Shown: piece by piece, positions 1 through 5,946 of the stretch | Layout of the letters: each line of letters begins with the position of its first letter | Position numbering within the stretch: the stretch's first letter is position 1 | Source of the DNA: a virus | DNA: 38,926 nt | IMG/VR virus record: IMGVR_UViG_3300027573_000072 | Coordinates: 1-38,926 of that record | Reading direction: 5' to 3' (one strand) | The notes under the pieces: model-generated | Databases searched by the model: none | What the model saw: only the letters and a program-made list of their open reading frames with translations | What the model was told of the DNA's origin: nothing | Program-made: the position numbers and the translations under genes

Positions 1-1
1 G

Positions 2-139
2 TTGTTTCGGCTCATGGGCCTCAGGGGGCCCAAGCACCCGGTATTCCGTACCGGATTCATCGGCCCCGATGGCCGACCACGACTCTGGATGAGCCACGTA
101 TCGCCTGAGAAGGGACCCATTGACGACTCCGCTAACTGA
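2..139 (+). CDS. C-terminal end of an unidentified upstream gene (partial)
   Basis: An open frame enters from the left edge and ends at TGA 137-139, giving 45 residues ending in GPIDDSAN. It overlaps the start of the reductase gene by 20 bases, an overlap size also used elsewhere in this window (terL with the next gene, 10405 gene with portal). The codons look like those of the neighbouring genes. I recognise no family from this fragment. The other two forward frames stop earlier, so this is the best candidate, but it could be an untranslated leader instead. Confidence 0.4.
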   Translation: MFRLMGLRGPKHPVFRTGFIGPDGRPRLWMSHVSPEKGPIDDSAN

Positions 140-2435
140 CCATCAGAGGACGGTGTTCCTTGACCGCTACGCCCGTAAGGGCGCCGACGGCCAGCCCGTC
201 GAATCCACTGTTGAAGAGATGTGGGATCGCGTATCCGCGGCAATCGGCCGCGGTTCCGCTGAACGGGCAGAGTTCCGTGACCTCCTTGACCGATTCAAGT
301 TCGTTCCCGGCGGACGTATCCTGTCCGGCGCCGGCGTGGACGCCGAGGTCACCTACTACAACTGCTACGTCATACCGGTGGAGACGCGACTTCGTCGCTC
401 TAAGCGTGGCATGCGAAATGACGTGGTGCTTCTCACGTTCCCCGATGACGCCACCCCCGACGAGGTTGAGTCCATGCGCGCCGATGTGCGCGACCTCACC
501 GGCGATGACAGTGGCTCCGACTCGCGTGAGGCCATCTTTGACACCATCGGCCTGATGGTGGACATCATGTCCCGTGGCGGCGGAGTGGGAATCAACTGGT
601 CCGTGCTGCGTCCGAAGGGAACCTACCTCAAGCGCGTGAACGGGACGACCTCCGGACCGGTATCGTGGATGGACGTCGCTTCCCGCGCAGTCGGCGTGGT
701 CGAGCAGGGGGGTTCACGCCGCGGGGCGGCCATGTTCATGCTGGACGATTGGCACCCGGACCTGCTAGAGTTCATTGATGCCAAGCGCAACTACGAGGCC
801 ATCACGAATGCCAACGTCTCTATCGCGATTTCAGATGAGTTCATGGATGCTGTCCGAGAGGGCGGCAACTGGGTTTTCGAGTTCCCCGAAACAAGTGACC
901 CTCAGTACAACAGTCGGTGGGACGGTGACCTTGCAGGATGGAAGGCGGGTGGAGGTCTCGTTGTCTCTCACGGTTCCCGTCCCGCACGAGAAGTATGGCG
1001 AGCAATCGTCGAGGCTGCGTGGGCTAGTGGAGAGCCCGGAGTTGTATTCCTCGGCCGCTACAATGCTCAATCAACTGGTCGAGGCGTAGAGCGGATTATC
1101 TCGGTCAACCCATGCGGTGAGCAGGGCCTTGGGGCCTACTCTGTCTGCAATCTTGGGGCGATGAACCTCGACGCCTACGTTACGGCTGAGGACTACGAGC
1201 CCCCGTGGTTCGACTGGCAGCGATTCAAGGAAGATGTCGGGTCCGCTATTCGATTCCTTGACCGCGTCGTTGACGAGAATCACTACTTCATCCCTGAGAA
1301 CGAACGGATTCAGAAGCGCCTGCGCCGTGTCGGTCTCGGCGTCATGGGCCTAGCCGATGCCCTGATGGGGCTCGGTATCAAGTATGGGTCCGATGAGGCG
1401 GTGAACTTCGTGGATACCGTGTTCTCCGACATGCGCACCGCGGCCGTGGAGTCCTCCATTGACCTCGCTAGGCGGTACGGACCGGCTCCGGACTGGTCGG
1501 AGGACATGGCGGGACGACCATTCCTCAGCGGCCTCGATGACCCGTTCCTCGATGACCAGATTCGCAAGAATGGTCTTCGGAACATCTTCCTGCTCACGCA
1601 GGCGCCCACCGGCACGACGAGCCTCCTAGCCGGCGTGAACTCCGGCATTGAACCGCTGTTCGATACCGAGTACATTAGGACGGACCGTACGGGCACCCAT
1701 AAGGTGTTCTCGCCGGCCGTCTCGAAGTACGGGAGCGCCTACGCGGTTACCGCTAATGAGGTCACCGTCGAGCAGCACATCAAGATGCAGGCTGCCGTGC
1801 AGCGCAACATCGACTCATCCGTATCGAAGACCATCAATGGTCCGAACTCGCATACTGTCGAGGACGTGGACAAGGCCTACAGGCTGGCCTACGACTCAGG
1901 CCTCAAGGGTGTGGCGTACTTCCGGGACGGGAGCGGCCGCGCTCAGGTGCTCTCGCGTGAGCCAGAGCCCGCCCCCGAACCGGATGAGTACAACTTCCTT
2001 CGTCCAGCGTCATTGGCCGGCGTGACGGTCGAGGCCGCAACACGCGCTGGTTCCGCCTTTATCACCCTGAACCATGACGCCTCGGGTCGCCCAGTTGAAC
2101 TGTTCGTCAATGTCGGCAGGTCGGGCTCCGACCTCTCATCCATGACCGAGGCCCTCGGTCGTCTGGCCTCATTGGCACTCCGTCACGGTGCGACAGTTGG
2201 CGGTGTGGCTAATCAGTTGGAGGGTGTCGGCGGTAACGGCAACCTCAACCGCGCCGTACCCCATGCCATAGGTGTCGCCCTCACGGCCCTCAACGCCGGT
2301 ACGTCGCCGGTCATCGAGGGCTCGTCGCCGGTCAATCGCGCGACCTACGACATCTGTCCGTCTTGCCATCAGGCATCGCTAAAGTACGAAGAGGGGTGTG
2401 AGAAGTGCGTGTCGTGCGACTACAGTCGGTGCTAG
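120..2435 (+). CDS. nrdJ: Class II (adenosylcobalamin-dependent) ribonucleoside-diphosphate reductase
   Basis: This 771-residue enzyme reduces ribonucleotides to deoxyribonucleotides for phage DNA synthesis. Visible landmarks are the first redox cysteine in YNCYVIP (C82), the NPCGEQ active-site motif at 330-335 (thiyl-radical C332 with N330 and E334), the partner cysteine in SVCNLG (C343), the phosphate-binding PTGTTS segment near 503, and a cysteine-rich tail (CPSC, CEKCVSC, final C) that in class II enzymes relays reducing equivalents. A TSCPD-type segment (ALGRLASLALRHGA) precedes the tail. The start is TTG at 120, with GAGAAGGGA about 5 bases upstream. Needing cobalamin rather than oxygen or an NrdB partner, it can work as a single gene, and no nrdB is seen nearby. 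It pairs functionally with thyX downstream. Confidence 0.93.
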   Translation: MTTPLTDHQRTVFLDRYARKGADGQPVESTVEEMWDRVSAAIGRGSAERAEFRDLLDRFKFVPGGRILSGAGVDAEVTYYNCYVIPVETRLRRSKRGMRNDVVLLTFPDDATPDEVESMRADVRDLTGDDSGSDSREAIFDTIGLMVDIMSRGGGVGINWSVLRPKGTYLKRVNGTTSGPVSWMDVASRAVGVVEQGGSRRGAAMFMLDDWHPDLLEFIDAKRNYEAITNANVSIAISDEFMDAVREGGNWVFEFPETSDPQYNSRWDGDLAGWKAGGGLVVSHGSRPAREVWRAIVEAAWASGEPGVVFLGRYNAQSTGRGVERIISVNPCGEQGLGAYSVCNLGAMNLDAYVTAEDYEPPWFDWQRFKEDVGSAIRFLDRVVDENHYFIPENERIQKRLRRVGLGVMGLADALMGLGIKYGSDEAVNFVDTVFSDMRTAAVESSIDLARRYGPAPDWSEDMAGRPFLSGLDDPFLDDQIRKNGLRNIFLLTQAPTGTTSLLAGVNSGIEPLFDTEYIRTDRTGTHKVFSPAVSKYGSAYAVTANEVTVEQHIKMQAAVQRNIDSSVSKTINGPNSHTVEDVDKAYRLAYDSGLKGVAYFRDGSGRAQVLSREPEPAPEPDEYNFLRPASLAGVTVEAATRAGSAFITLNHDASGRPVELFVNVGRSGSDLSSMTEALGRLASLALRHGATVGGVANQLEGVGGNGNLNRAVPHAIGVALTALNAGTSPVIEGSSPVNRATYDICPSCHQASLKYEEGCEKCVSCDYSRC

Positions 2436-2639
2436 GTGGGTAACCCCGTCCGACTTCTGCCCAGTGACCCGGTCATCTTCGCGAAGTGCCCGTCCTGCAC
2501 CGTTCGCTCTCCCGGTGACAGGATGTCCCGCTACTTCGCGAAGGCCTACTCCGAGCGGGAGTGGTTGCGTAAGCCGCTGTGCGAGAACTGTGAGAGCGAG
2601 ATGGCCTACATGTACGAGGTAGTTCGTGATGTTGTCTAG
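2436..2639 (+). CDS. Small zinc-ribbon protein, function unknown
   Basis: This 67-residue protein starts with GTG immediately after the reductase stop codon (TAG 2433-2435), so translation is probably coupled. It has two CxxC knuckles, CPSC near residue 18 and CENC near residue 49, as expected for a zinc-binding ribbon. The spacing between the knuckles is basic and aromatic. No catalytic motif is visible. Its place between the reductase and thyX suggests a role near nucleotide metabolism or regulation, but that is position only. I do not recognise a specific family. Confidence 0.7.
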   Translation: MGNPVRLLPSDPVIFAKCPSCTVRSPGDRMSRYFAKAYSEREWLRKPLCENCESEMAYMYEVVRDVV

Positions 2640-2787
2640 TCAATCAGGCCTATGGTTGGCCATAGAGAACACGCTGCTGTTCCTCGCCCGCGCGGCGTGG
2701 TTCCTTATCGTGGCACTAGTGATGACCATGGTCGCCCTGCTGGCGATAGCGTGGTTTGTTCTGGTCTTCGCGTTCCTGCTACTGTAG
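2629..2787 (+). CDS. Small single- or double-pass membrane protein (52 aa)
   Basis: ATG 2629 to TAG 2785-2787 encodes 52 residues. A polar start (MLSSQSG) is followed by almost uninterrupted hydrophobic sequence to the C terminus (LFLARAAWFLIVALVM, then LLAIAWFVLVFAFLLL). That is enough for one long or two short membrane spans. It overlaps the preceding gene by 11 bases, and its stop overlaps the thyX GTG by one base (TAGTG). The overlaps on both sides and the consistent hydrophobicity support a real gene. The function is unknown. Confidence 0.68.
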   Translation: MLSSQSGLWLAIENTLLFLARAAWFLIVALVMTMVALLAIAWFVLVFAFLLL

Positions 2788-3440
2788 TGCAGCCTCGCGT
2801 TACCCTGATAGCGCTGACGACCCCGCTATTGCCCGACTTGACCTCACCGGAGGACATCATCGAGTACTCGGGCCGTTGGGATTACGGTCCAAAGTCCATA
2901 GCCAAGATGGGTGACTCGGCCATTATCGGTCGCTGGATCGCGGCCGGCGAAGAGTCTATGCTTGAGATGGTGGATGTCGTCTTCCTGATCGAGTGTAGCC
3001 GGGTCGTGAGTCACGAACTCGTTCGACACCGGATTGCATCCTACCAGCAGGAGAGCCAGCGGTACGTCAAGTACGACGACGAGGACCCCATCGACCTGAC
3101 GTACCTGCCACCGGAAGTCTCCGCGGCCGGAGAGGACGCGCTGGTCGCCTACCGATCCGCGATGGTTGGGGCTCACGCGGCCTACCTAGAGTTGAAGCGT
3201 CTAGGGGTCAAGTCGCAGATCGCTCGATATGTCTTGCCTAACGCCACCCGTACCCGCATTATCGCGAAGATGAACCTCCGTGAGTGGCGGCACGTCCTCA
3301 GACTCCGCTGTCACACGTCGGCGCAGCCCGAAATGCGCTCGATCATGATGGAAGTCCTCGAAACCCTAGAGTCTCGGTTCCCGACGATCTTCGCGGATGT
3401 TCGTGCTCAAGTTGACGCCAATCAGCGAAGTTCGAGGTAA
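2787..3440 (+). CDS. thyX: Flavin-dependent thymidylate synthase ThyX
   Basis: ThyX methylates dUMP to dTMP using FAD, NADPH and methylenetetrahydrofolate. The diagnostic RHRxxSxxxxSxRY motif is intact at residues 80-93 (RHRIASYQQESQRY), and a C-terminal segment with RLRCHTSAQPEMR fits the family's substrate-binding end. The length of 217 residues is normal. The frame is open further upstream, but that sequence overlaps the small membrane protein and is not ThyX-like, so I chose GTG 2787, which overlaps the preceding TAG by one base. Together with the class II reductase it makes DNA precursors. Confidence 0.93.
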   Translation: MQPRVTLIALTTPLLPDLTSPEDIIEYSGRWDYGPKSIAKMGDSAIIGRWIAAGEESMLEMVDVVFLIECSRVVSHELVRHRIASYQQESQRYVKYDDEDPIDLTYLPPEVSAAGEDALVAYRSAMVGAHAAYLELKRLGVKSQIARYVLPNATRTRIIAKMNLREWRHVLRLRCHTSAQPEMRSIMMEVLETLESRFPTIFADVRAQVDANQRSSR

Positions 3441-3507
3441 AACGGGAGGATTTGGTCCCCAAGTTGGCTAGTAAGTAGGGGCACTTTACGTTTTCTGCCT
3501 TTCGATG

Positions 3508-3536
3508 TTGCAGGATTTGACATCGTGTGGTACACT
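3508..3536 (+). promoter_or_regulatory. Promoter of the tRNA array (copy A of a duplicated phage promoter)
   Basis: TTGCAG (3508-3513) lies 17 bases before TACACT (3531-3536), with TG one base upstream of the -10 (extended -10). Inside the spacer, TTGACA (3517-3522) and GTGTG are shared with a second copy before the RNase P RNA gene. The region 3441-3507 has no gene that I can see. Transcription would start near 3543 and run into the tRNA array. Confidence 0.65.
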
Positions 3537-3730
3537 AGCGGCTCCGCTCTGAGAGATAACCGGTTGGCCAACTGGGGCCTATGAAATGTATCCCGTCGAA
3601 GAGCACCGCATTCGGTAAGCGGTATTACAGCACCGGTCAGGGTGGGTTCGCAACCCGAACGGCGGTAGGTTTCCATCACGATTGGGGTCGCTCCTCGGTC
3701 CGGATGGATGTGTGGGCCGGTGCTAACTAC
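3537..3730 (+). ncRNA. Structured leader of the tRNA array, identity unknown
   Basis: These 194 bases lie between the array promoter and the first clear tRNA. They contain an interrupted palindrome CCGGTTGG/CCAACTGG (about 3560-3575), a hairpin ACCGC/GCGGT (about 3605-3623) and GGGTTCGCAACCC (about 3644-3656), which resembles a T-arm. I could not build a complete cloverleaf. It may hold a degenerate tRNA or a separate structured RNA. The open frame running through it is not protein-like. Confidence 0.4.
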
Positions 3731-3803
3731 AGGTTCGAGGCAACGGTGCTGCGGGCGTCTCCAAAACGCTTAGCCGCGAGTTCGAGTCTCGCCGGGCCTG
3801 CCA
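3731..3803 (+). tRNA. tRNA-Trp (CCA)
   Basis: The acceptor AGGTTCG pairs with CGGGCCT. The anticodon stem GGCGT/ACGCT closes loop CTCCAAA with anticodon CCA. The T-arm GCGAG TTCGAGT CTCGC is perfect. CCA is encoded (3801-3803). The D-stem has only 3 pairs. The next tRNA begins at the very next base. Confidence 0.88.
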
Positions 3804-3880
3804 TGTGCTATGGGAGGAAAGGTTTCCTCACTGGGCTCATAACCCGGAGAAGCGTGGTTCGAGTCCCGCTGGCGCACCCA
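3804..3880 (+). tRNA. tRNA-Met (CAT), initiator-like
   Basis: The acceptor TGTGCTA pairs with TGGCGCA, then C73 and encoded CCA. The anticodon arm CTGGG CTCATAA CCCGG has the three G-C pairs next to the loop that mark bacterial initiator tRNAs, and pair 1:72 is a weak T-A. The T-stem carries one extra T (bulge) on its 5' side. Zero bases separate it from tRNA-Trp. Initiator identity is an inference from the anticodon stem. Confidence 0.8.
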
Positions 3881-4058
3881 ATAATGATTGGCCTTTGGTT
3901 TCCCGAGTACGCGCGCAGGGCGTTGTGCCCGGGGTGTGCCTCAGGCCGAGTCCCTGCCCTCCGCCGTCTTCGGGTGGCGGAGTGTCCCCGGTCGATTCTG
4001 ACTATAGCGCGCGGGGGACTAGGCGGATAGGCGTGGTCAGAGACGGCCTACCGCTCCA
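3881..4058 (+). ncRNA. Multi-hairpin RNA segment between tRNA-Met and tRNA-Ser, unknown
   Basis: These 178 bases have several stems: GGCCT 3890-3894 with AGGCC 3943-3947 enclosing GGG/CCC 3918-3930, CCGCC 3961-3965 with GGCGG 3976-3980, GTCCCC 3984-3989 with GGGGAC 4014-4019, and a terminal hairpin GCGG-A-TAGGC 4023-4032 with GCCTACCGC 4046-4054. The segment ends in TCCA one base before the next tRNA, like the tRNAs do. No T-loop or anticodon arm is recognisable. No known family is assigned. Confidence 0.5.
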
Positions 4059-4059
4059 C

Positions 4060-4144
4060 GGAAGCGCCTACTGGCGCAGTAAGCCCCCTGCTAAGGGGTG
4101 ATGGGGTAACACCCGTACAGGTTCGAGTCCTGTCGCTTCCGCCA
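4060..4144 (+). tRNA. tRNA-Ser (GCT)
   Basis: The acceptor GGAAGCG pairs with CGCTTCC, followed by G73 and encoded CCA. The anticodon stem GCCCC/GGGGT closes loop CTGCTAA. It has the long variable arm expected for serine and T-arm ACAGG/CCTGT. It is the first of four adjacent serine tRNAs, each separated by one base. Confidence 0.92.
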
Positions 4145-4145
4145 C

Positions 4146-4230
4146 GGAAGGTCGTATTGGCGTACTAAGTCGCTTGGAAAGCGGTGATGACCTCAAAGTC
4201 GTACAGGTTCGAGTCCTGTACCTTCCGCCA
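4146..4230 (+). tRNA. tRNA-Ser (GGA)
   Basis: The acceptor GGAAGGT pairs with ACCTTCC. The anticodon loop is TTGGAAA. A long variable arm is present, the T-arm is ACAGG/CCTGT, and G73 plus CCA are encoded. It closely resembles the preceding tRNA-Ser, which suggests local duplication. Confidence 0.92.
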
Positions 4231-4231
4231 T

Positions 4232-4316
4232 GGATAGTCGCATTGGTGTGCTACTCCGCCTCGAAAGCGGTGAGGCCGTTACAGGTGTAGGGGTTCGAGT
4301 CCCTTACTATCCGCCA
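4232..4316 (+). tRNA. tRNA-Ser (CGA)
   Basis: The acceptor GGATAGT pairs with ACTATCC. The anticodon arm CCGC CTCGAAA GCGG carries CGA. There is a long variable arm, T-arm AGGGG/CCCTT and encoded CCA. Confidence 0.92.
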
Positions 4317-4317
4317 T

Positions 4318-4402
4318 GGATGCTCGTATAGGAGCACTTATCGGCCTTGAAAGCCGTGATGGGGTTACACCCGTAGGGGTTCGAGTCCTCTAGCATCCGC
4401 CA
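4318..4402 (+). tRNA. tRNA-Ser (TGA)
   Basis: The acceptor GGATGCT pairs with AGCATCC. The anticodon arm CGGC CTTGAAA GCCG carries TGA. There is a long variable arm, T-arm AGGGG/CCTCT and encoded CCA. It is the last of the serine block. Confidence 0.92.
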
Positions 4403-4403
4403 T

Positions 4404-4479
4404 CAGAGTGTAGGACAGTAGGTAGTCCACCCGATTTGGGATCGGGAGGTCGTGAGTTCGAGTCTCACTGCTCTGACCA
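4404..4479 (+). tRNA. tRNA-Pro (TGG)
   Basis: The acceptor CAGAGTG pairs with TGCTCTG. The anticodon arm CCCGA TTTGGGA TCGGG carries TGG. The T-arm GTGAG/CTCAC is perfect; A73 and CCA are encoded. It is the first of three adjacent proline tRNAs. Confidence 0.93.
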
Positions 4480-4480
4480 T

Positions 4481-4556
4481 CAGAAAGTAACTCAGTTGGT
4501 AGAGTCCCGCACTGGGGGTGCGGAGGTCGCAGGTTCGAGGCCTGTCTTTCTGACCA
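4481..4556 (+). tRNA. tRNA-Pro (GGG)
   Basis: The acceptor CAGAAAG pairs with CTTTCTG. The anticodon arm CCGCA CTGGGGG TGCGG carries GGG. The T-arm is GCAGG/CCTGT. CCA is encoded and one base separates it from each neighbour. Confidence 0.93.
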
Positions 4557-4557
4557 T

Positions 4558-4633
4558 CAGATTGTAGCGCAGTAGGTAGCGTGCCCGCTTCGGGAGTGGG
4601 AAGTCGAAGGTTCGAGTCCTTCCAGTCTGACCA
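4558..4633 (+). tRNA. tRNA-Pro (CGG)
   Basis: The acceptor CAGATTG pairs with CAGTCTG using one weak pair. The anticodon arm CCCGC TTCGGGA GTGGG carries CGG. The T-arm is GAAGG/CCTTC. CCA is encoded. Confidence 0.92.
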
Positions 4634-4634
4634 T

Positions 4635-4710
4635 GGGGGTGTAGTGATAGTGGGCTGCACAACTGCCTTGCAAGCAGAAAGTCAGGGTTCGATTCCCTGT
4701 ATCTCCACCA
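4635..4710 (+). tRNA. tRNA-Ala (TGC)
   Basis: The acceptor GGGGGTG pairs with TATCTCC and includes the G3:U70 wobble that specifies alanine. The anticodon arm CTGC CTTGCAA GCAG carries TGC. The T-arm is CAGGG/CCCTG. A73 and CCA are encoded. The outermost anticodon-stem pair is an A-A mismatch. Confidence 0.88.
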
Positions 4711-4711
4711 T

Positions 4712-4797
4712 GTTGACGACAGCGGGACGGTTCCCAAGCCAGTCTGTAAAACTGGCCCCTACGGGGTGAGTGAGTTCGACTCTCACTGGCAACACCA
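4712..4797 (+). tRNA. tRNA-Tyr (GTA)
   Basis: The anticodon arm CCAGT CTGTAAA ACTGG carries GTA. The long variable arm CCCC..GGGG is typical of bacterial tyrosine tRNAs. The acceptor GTTGACG/TGGCAAC has one A-G mismatch at pair 5:68. CCA is encoded. Confidence 0.88.
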
Positions 4798-4799
4798 AC

Positions 4800-4874
4800 G
4801 CCTTCCTAGCGCAATGGCAGCGCAACTGCTTCGTAAGCAGTAGGTTCTCGGTTCGAGTCCGAGGGTTGGCTCCA
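4800..4874 (+). tRNA. tRNA-Thr (CGT)
   Basis: The anticodon arm ACTGC TTCGTAA GCAGT carries CGT, and the T-arm CTCGG/CCGAG is perfect. The acceptor GCCTTCC/GGTTGGC has two consecutive T-T mismatches at pairs 4:69 and 5:68, which would weaken it. CCA is encoded. Confidence 0.85.
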
Positions 4875-4875
4875 C

Positions 4876-4951
4876 GCCTAAGTAGCACAGTCGGCAGTGC
4901 ACATCCTTGGTAAGGATGAGGTCGAGGGTTCGAGTCCCTCCTTCGGCTCCA
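4876..4951 (+). tRNA. tRNA-Thr (GGT)
   Basis: The anticodon arm CATCC TTGGTAA GGATG carries GGT. The T-arm is GAGGG/CCCTC. The acceptor GCCTAAG/CTTCGGC has one T-C mismatch (4:69). CCA is encoded. Confidence 0.9.
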
Positions 4952-4952
4952 T

Positions 4953-5029
4953 GGCGCCTTAGCCAAATCGGTCAAGGCCCCTGATTCTCAGTCAGGAGAT
5001 TACGGGTTCGAGCCCCGTAGGCGTCACCA
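4953..5029 (+). tRNA. tRNA-Glu (CTC)
   Basis: The acceptor GGCGCCT pairs with AGGCGTC. The anticodon arm CCTGA TTCTCAG TCAGG carries CTC. The T-arm is ACGGG/CCCGT. A73 and CCA are encoded. Confidence 0.91.
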
Positions 5030-5030
5030 T

Positions 5031-5107
5031 TCGCCTCTAGCATCAGTGGATAGAGCGCAGCCCTGCGAAGGCTGAGGCCGTGAGTTCGAGTCTCACGAGG
5101 CGAGCCA
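5031..5107 (+). tRNA. tRNA-Arg (GCG)
   Basis: The acceptor TCGCCTC/GAGGCGA is perfect. The anticodon arm CAGCC CTGCGAA GGCTG carries GCG. Bacteria normally read CGU/CGC with ACG (inosine at 34), so a G34 arginine tRNA is unusual. CCA is encoded. Confidence 0.92.
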
Positions 5108-5108
5108 T

Positions 5109-5184
5109 ACCGATGTAGTTCAATGGATGAACTCCTGCCTTCGAAGCAGGGAGCATGCGGGTTCGAGTCCTGTCATCGGTGCCA
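5109..5184 (+). tRNA. tRNA-Arg (TCG)
   Basis: The acceptor ACCGATG/CATCGGT is perfect. The anticodon arm CCTGC CTTCGAA GCAGG carries TCG. The T-arm is GCGGG/CCTGT. G73 and CCA are encoded. Confidence 0.92.
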
Positions 5185-5185
5185 A

Positions 5186-5261
5186 GCGTCATTGATGTTC
5201 AATGGTAGCATGTCTGCCTTCCAAGCAGAACGCGCGGGTTCAAATCCTGTATGACGCTCCA
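5186..5261 (+). tRNA. tRNA-Gly (TCC)
   Basis: The acceptor GCGTCAT/ATGACGC is perfect. The anticodon arm TCTGC CTTCCAA GCAGA carries TCC. The T-loop is TTCAAAT. T73 and CCA are encoded. Confidence 0.92.
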
Positions 5262-5262
5262 T

Positions 5263-5345
5263 GCGAGTGTGTGGGCATTACCGTCTGCGTTTTCCACGCG
5301 CTGAGCGGCCGGGGGTGGAACCCGCGGTCCACCACACTTGCAACA
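5263..5345 (+). ncRNA. tRNA-sized unit without a normal T-loop (degenerate tRNA or novel RNA)
   Basis: This 83-base unit occupies a tRNA slot. Its ends pair as GCGAGTG/CACTTGC, and it finishes in AACA where the others have NCCA, one base before tRNA-Cys. A small arm TGCG TTTTCCA CGCG resembles an anticodon arm. The expected T-arm is replaced by GGTGG/CCACC with a 10-base loop lacking TTCGA, and the D-loop lacks GG. The end helix can extend to GCGAGTGTG/CACACTTGC. Confidence 0.4.
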
Positions 5346-5346
5346 T

Positions 5347-5420
5347 GACCATTTGCCCGAGAGGCAAGGGAGCGGCTTGCAAACCCGCGGACACCGGTTC
5401 GAGTCCGGTAGTGGTCTCCA
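5347..5420 (+). tRNA. tRNA-Cys (GCA)
   Basis: The acceptor GACCATT pairs with AGTGGTC. The anticodon arm GCGGC TTGCAAA CCCGC carries GCA, with a C-C mismatch at pair 31:39. The T-arm is ACCGG/CCGGT. T73 and CCA are encoded. Confidence 0.87.
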
Positions 5421-5422
5421 TG

Positions 5423-5478
5423 GTCGGTTACTGGGGAGTGTTCGCGACACGGACGGTTCGACTCCGTCTGCCGATTCA
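5423..5478 (+). tRNA. Truncated tRNA-like unit lacking a D-arm, anticodon-like CGC (Ala)
   Basis: Between tRNA-Cys and tRNA-Arg lies a unit of only about 56 bases. It has a good T-arm (GACGG TTCGACT CCGTC) and acceptor-like ends (GTCGGTT with TGCCGAT). A short arm GTG TTCGCGA CAC would place CGC in the anticodon position. Only about 7-8 bases separate acceptor and anticodon arm, so no D-arm can form. The 3' end reads TTCA instead of NCCA. It may be a deletion remnant or a minimal tRNA. Confidence 0.45.
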
Positions 5479-5479
5479 T

Positions 5480-5554
5480 ACCTTCGTAGTTCAACGGATG
5501 AACAACGGTCTTCTAAGCCGCACGATACTGGTTCGAGTCCAGTCGAGGGTGCCA
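5480..5554 (+). tRNA. tRNA-Arg (TCT)
   Basis: The acceptor ACCTTCG pairs with CGAGGGT. The anticodon loop is CTTCTAA on stem CGGT/GCCG. The T-arm is ACTGG/CCAGT. G73 and CCA are encoded. Confidence 0.9.
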
Positions 5555-5555
5555 T

Positions 5556-5631
5556 CCCGATGTAGCGCAGTGGACAGCGCGAGTGTTTCCTAAACACTAG
5601 GCCGTCAGTTCGAGTCTGACCGTTGGGGCCA
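5556..5631 (+). tRNA. tRNA-Arg (CCT)
   Basis: The acceptor CCCGATG pairs with CGTTGGG using wobbles and one A-T. The anticodon arm AGTGT TTCCTAA ACACT carries CCT. The T-arm is GTCAG/CTGAC. CCA is encoded. Confidence 0.91.
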
Positions 5632-5633
5632 AT

Positions 5634-5708
5634 GGTGTTACAAGCCTTGTGGCGAGGCACCGGGTTGTGAGCCCGGATAGCAGAGTTCGACTCTCTGGTT
5701 CCACCCCA
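5634..5708 (+). tRNA. tRNA-His (GTG)
   Basis: The anticodon arm CCGGG TTGTGAG CCCGG carries GTG. An extra G at -1 (5634) faces C73, the hallmark of histidine tRNAs. The D-stem GCCT/AGGC and T-arm CAGAG/CTCTG are good. Acceptor pairs 4:69 and 5:68 are mismatched. CCA is encoded. Confidence 0.88.
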
Positions 5709-5709
5709 C

Positions 5710-5785
5710 GCTTCCTTAGCGCAGCGGTTAGCGCACCACCTTGACATGGTGGGGGTCGCTGGTTCGAGTCCAGCAGGATGCACCA
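5710..5785 (+). tRNA. tRNA-Val (GAC)
   Basis: The anticodon arm CCACC TTGACAT GGTGG carries GAC. The T-arm is GCTGG/CCAGC. The acceptor GCTTCCT/AGGATGC has a T-T mismatch at 3:70. CCA is encoded. Confidence 0.9.
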
Positions 5786-5786
5786 A

Positions 5787-5862
5787 GCCCGTTTAGTTCA
5801 GCGGCCAGAACACTAGTGTTACATACTAGGTGTCGGCGGTTCGAGTCCGTCATCGGGTACCA
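5787..5862 (+). tRNA. tRNA-Val (TAC)
   Basis: The anticodon arm CTAGT GTTACAT ACTAG carries TAC. The T-arm is GGCGG/CCGTC. The acceptor GCCCGTT/ATCGGGT has a T-T mismatch at 6:67. CCA is encoded. Confidence 0.9.
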
Positions 5863-5863
5863 C

Positions 5864-5941
5864 CAACCTGTAGCCCAAATGGCAGAGGCCTCCGGCTCAA
5901 ACCCGGAGCACGTGCGAGTTCGAGTCTCGCGAGGTTGACCA
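5864..5941 (+). tRNA. tRNA-Leu (CAA) with short variable loop
   Basis: The acceptor CAACCTG pairs with GAGGTTG except the innermost pair. The anticodon arm TCCGG CTCAAAC CCGGA carries CAA. The variable region is only about 6 bases, whereas leucine tRNAs are normally class II with a long arm. The D-loop resembles that of the Leu(GAG) gene at 6583. CCA is encoded. Confidence 0.82.
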
Positions 5942-5946
5942 CCAGT

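Noticed and set aside
3517-3536. TTGACA as a -35 element only 8 bases from the -10 at both promoters
   Set aside because: Eight bases is far too short for sigma factors. TTGCAG lies at the correct 17-base distance in both copies, so TTGACA is more likely part of a regulatory spacer.
3636-3670. Signal recognition particle RNA, because of GGTCAGG
   Set aside because: The essential GGAAGGAAGCAGCC-type domain IV sequence is absent.
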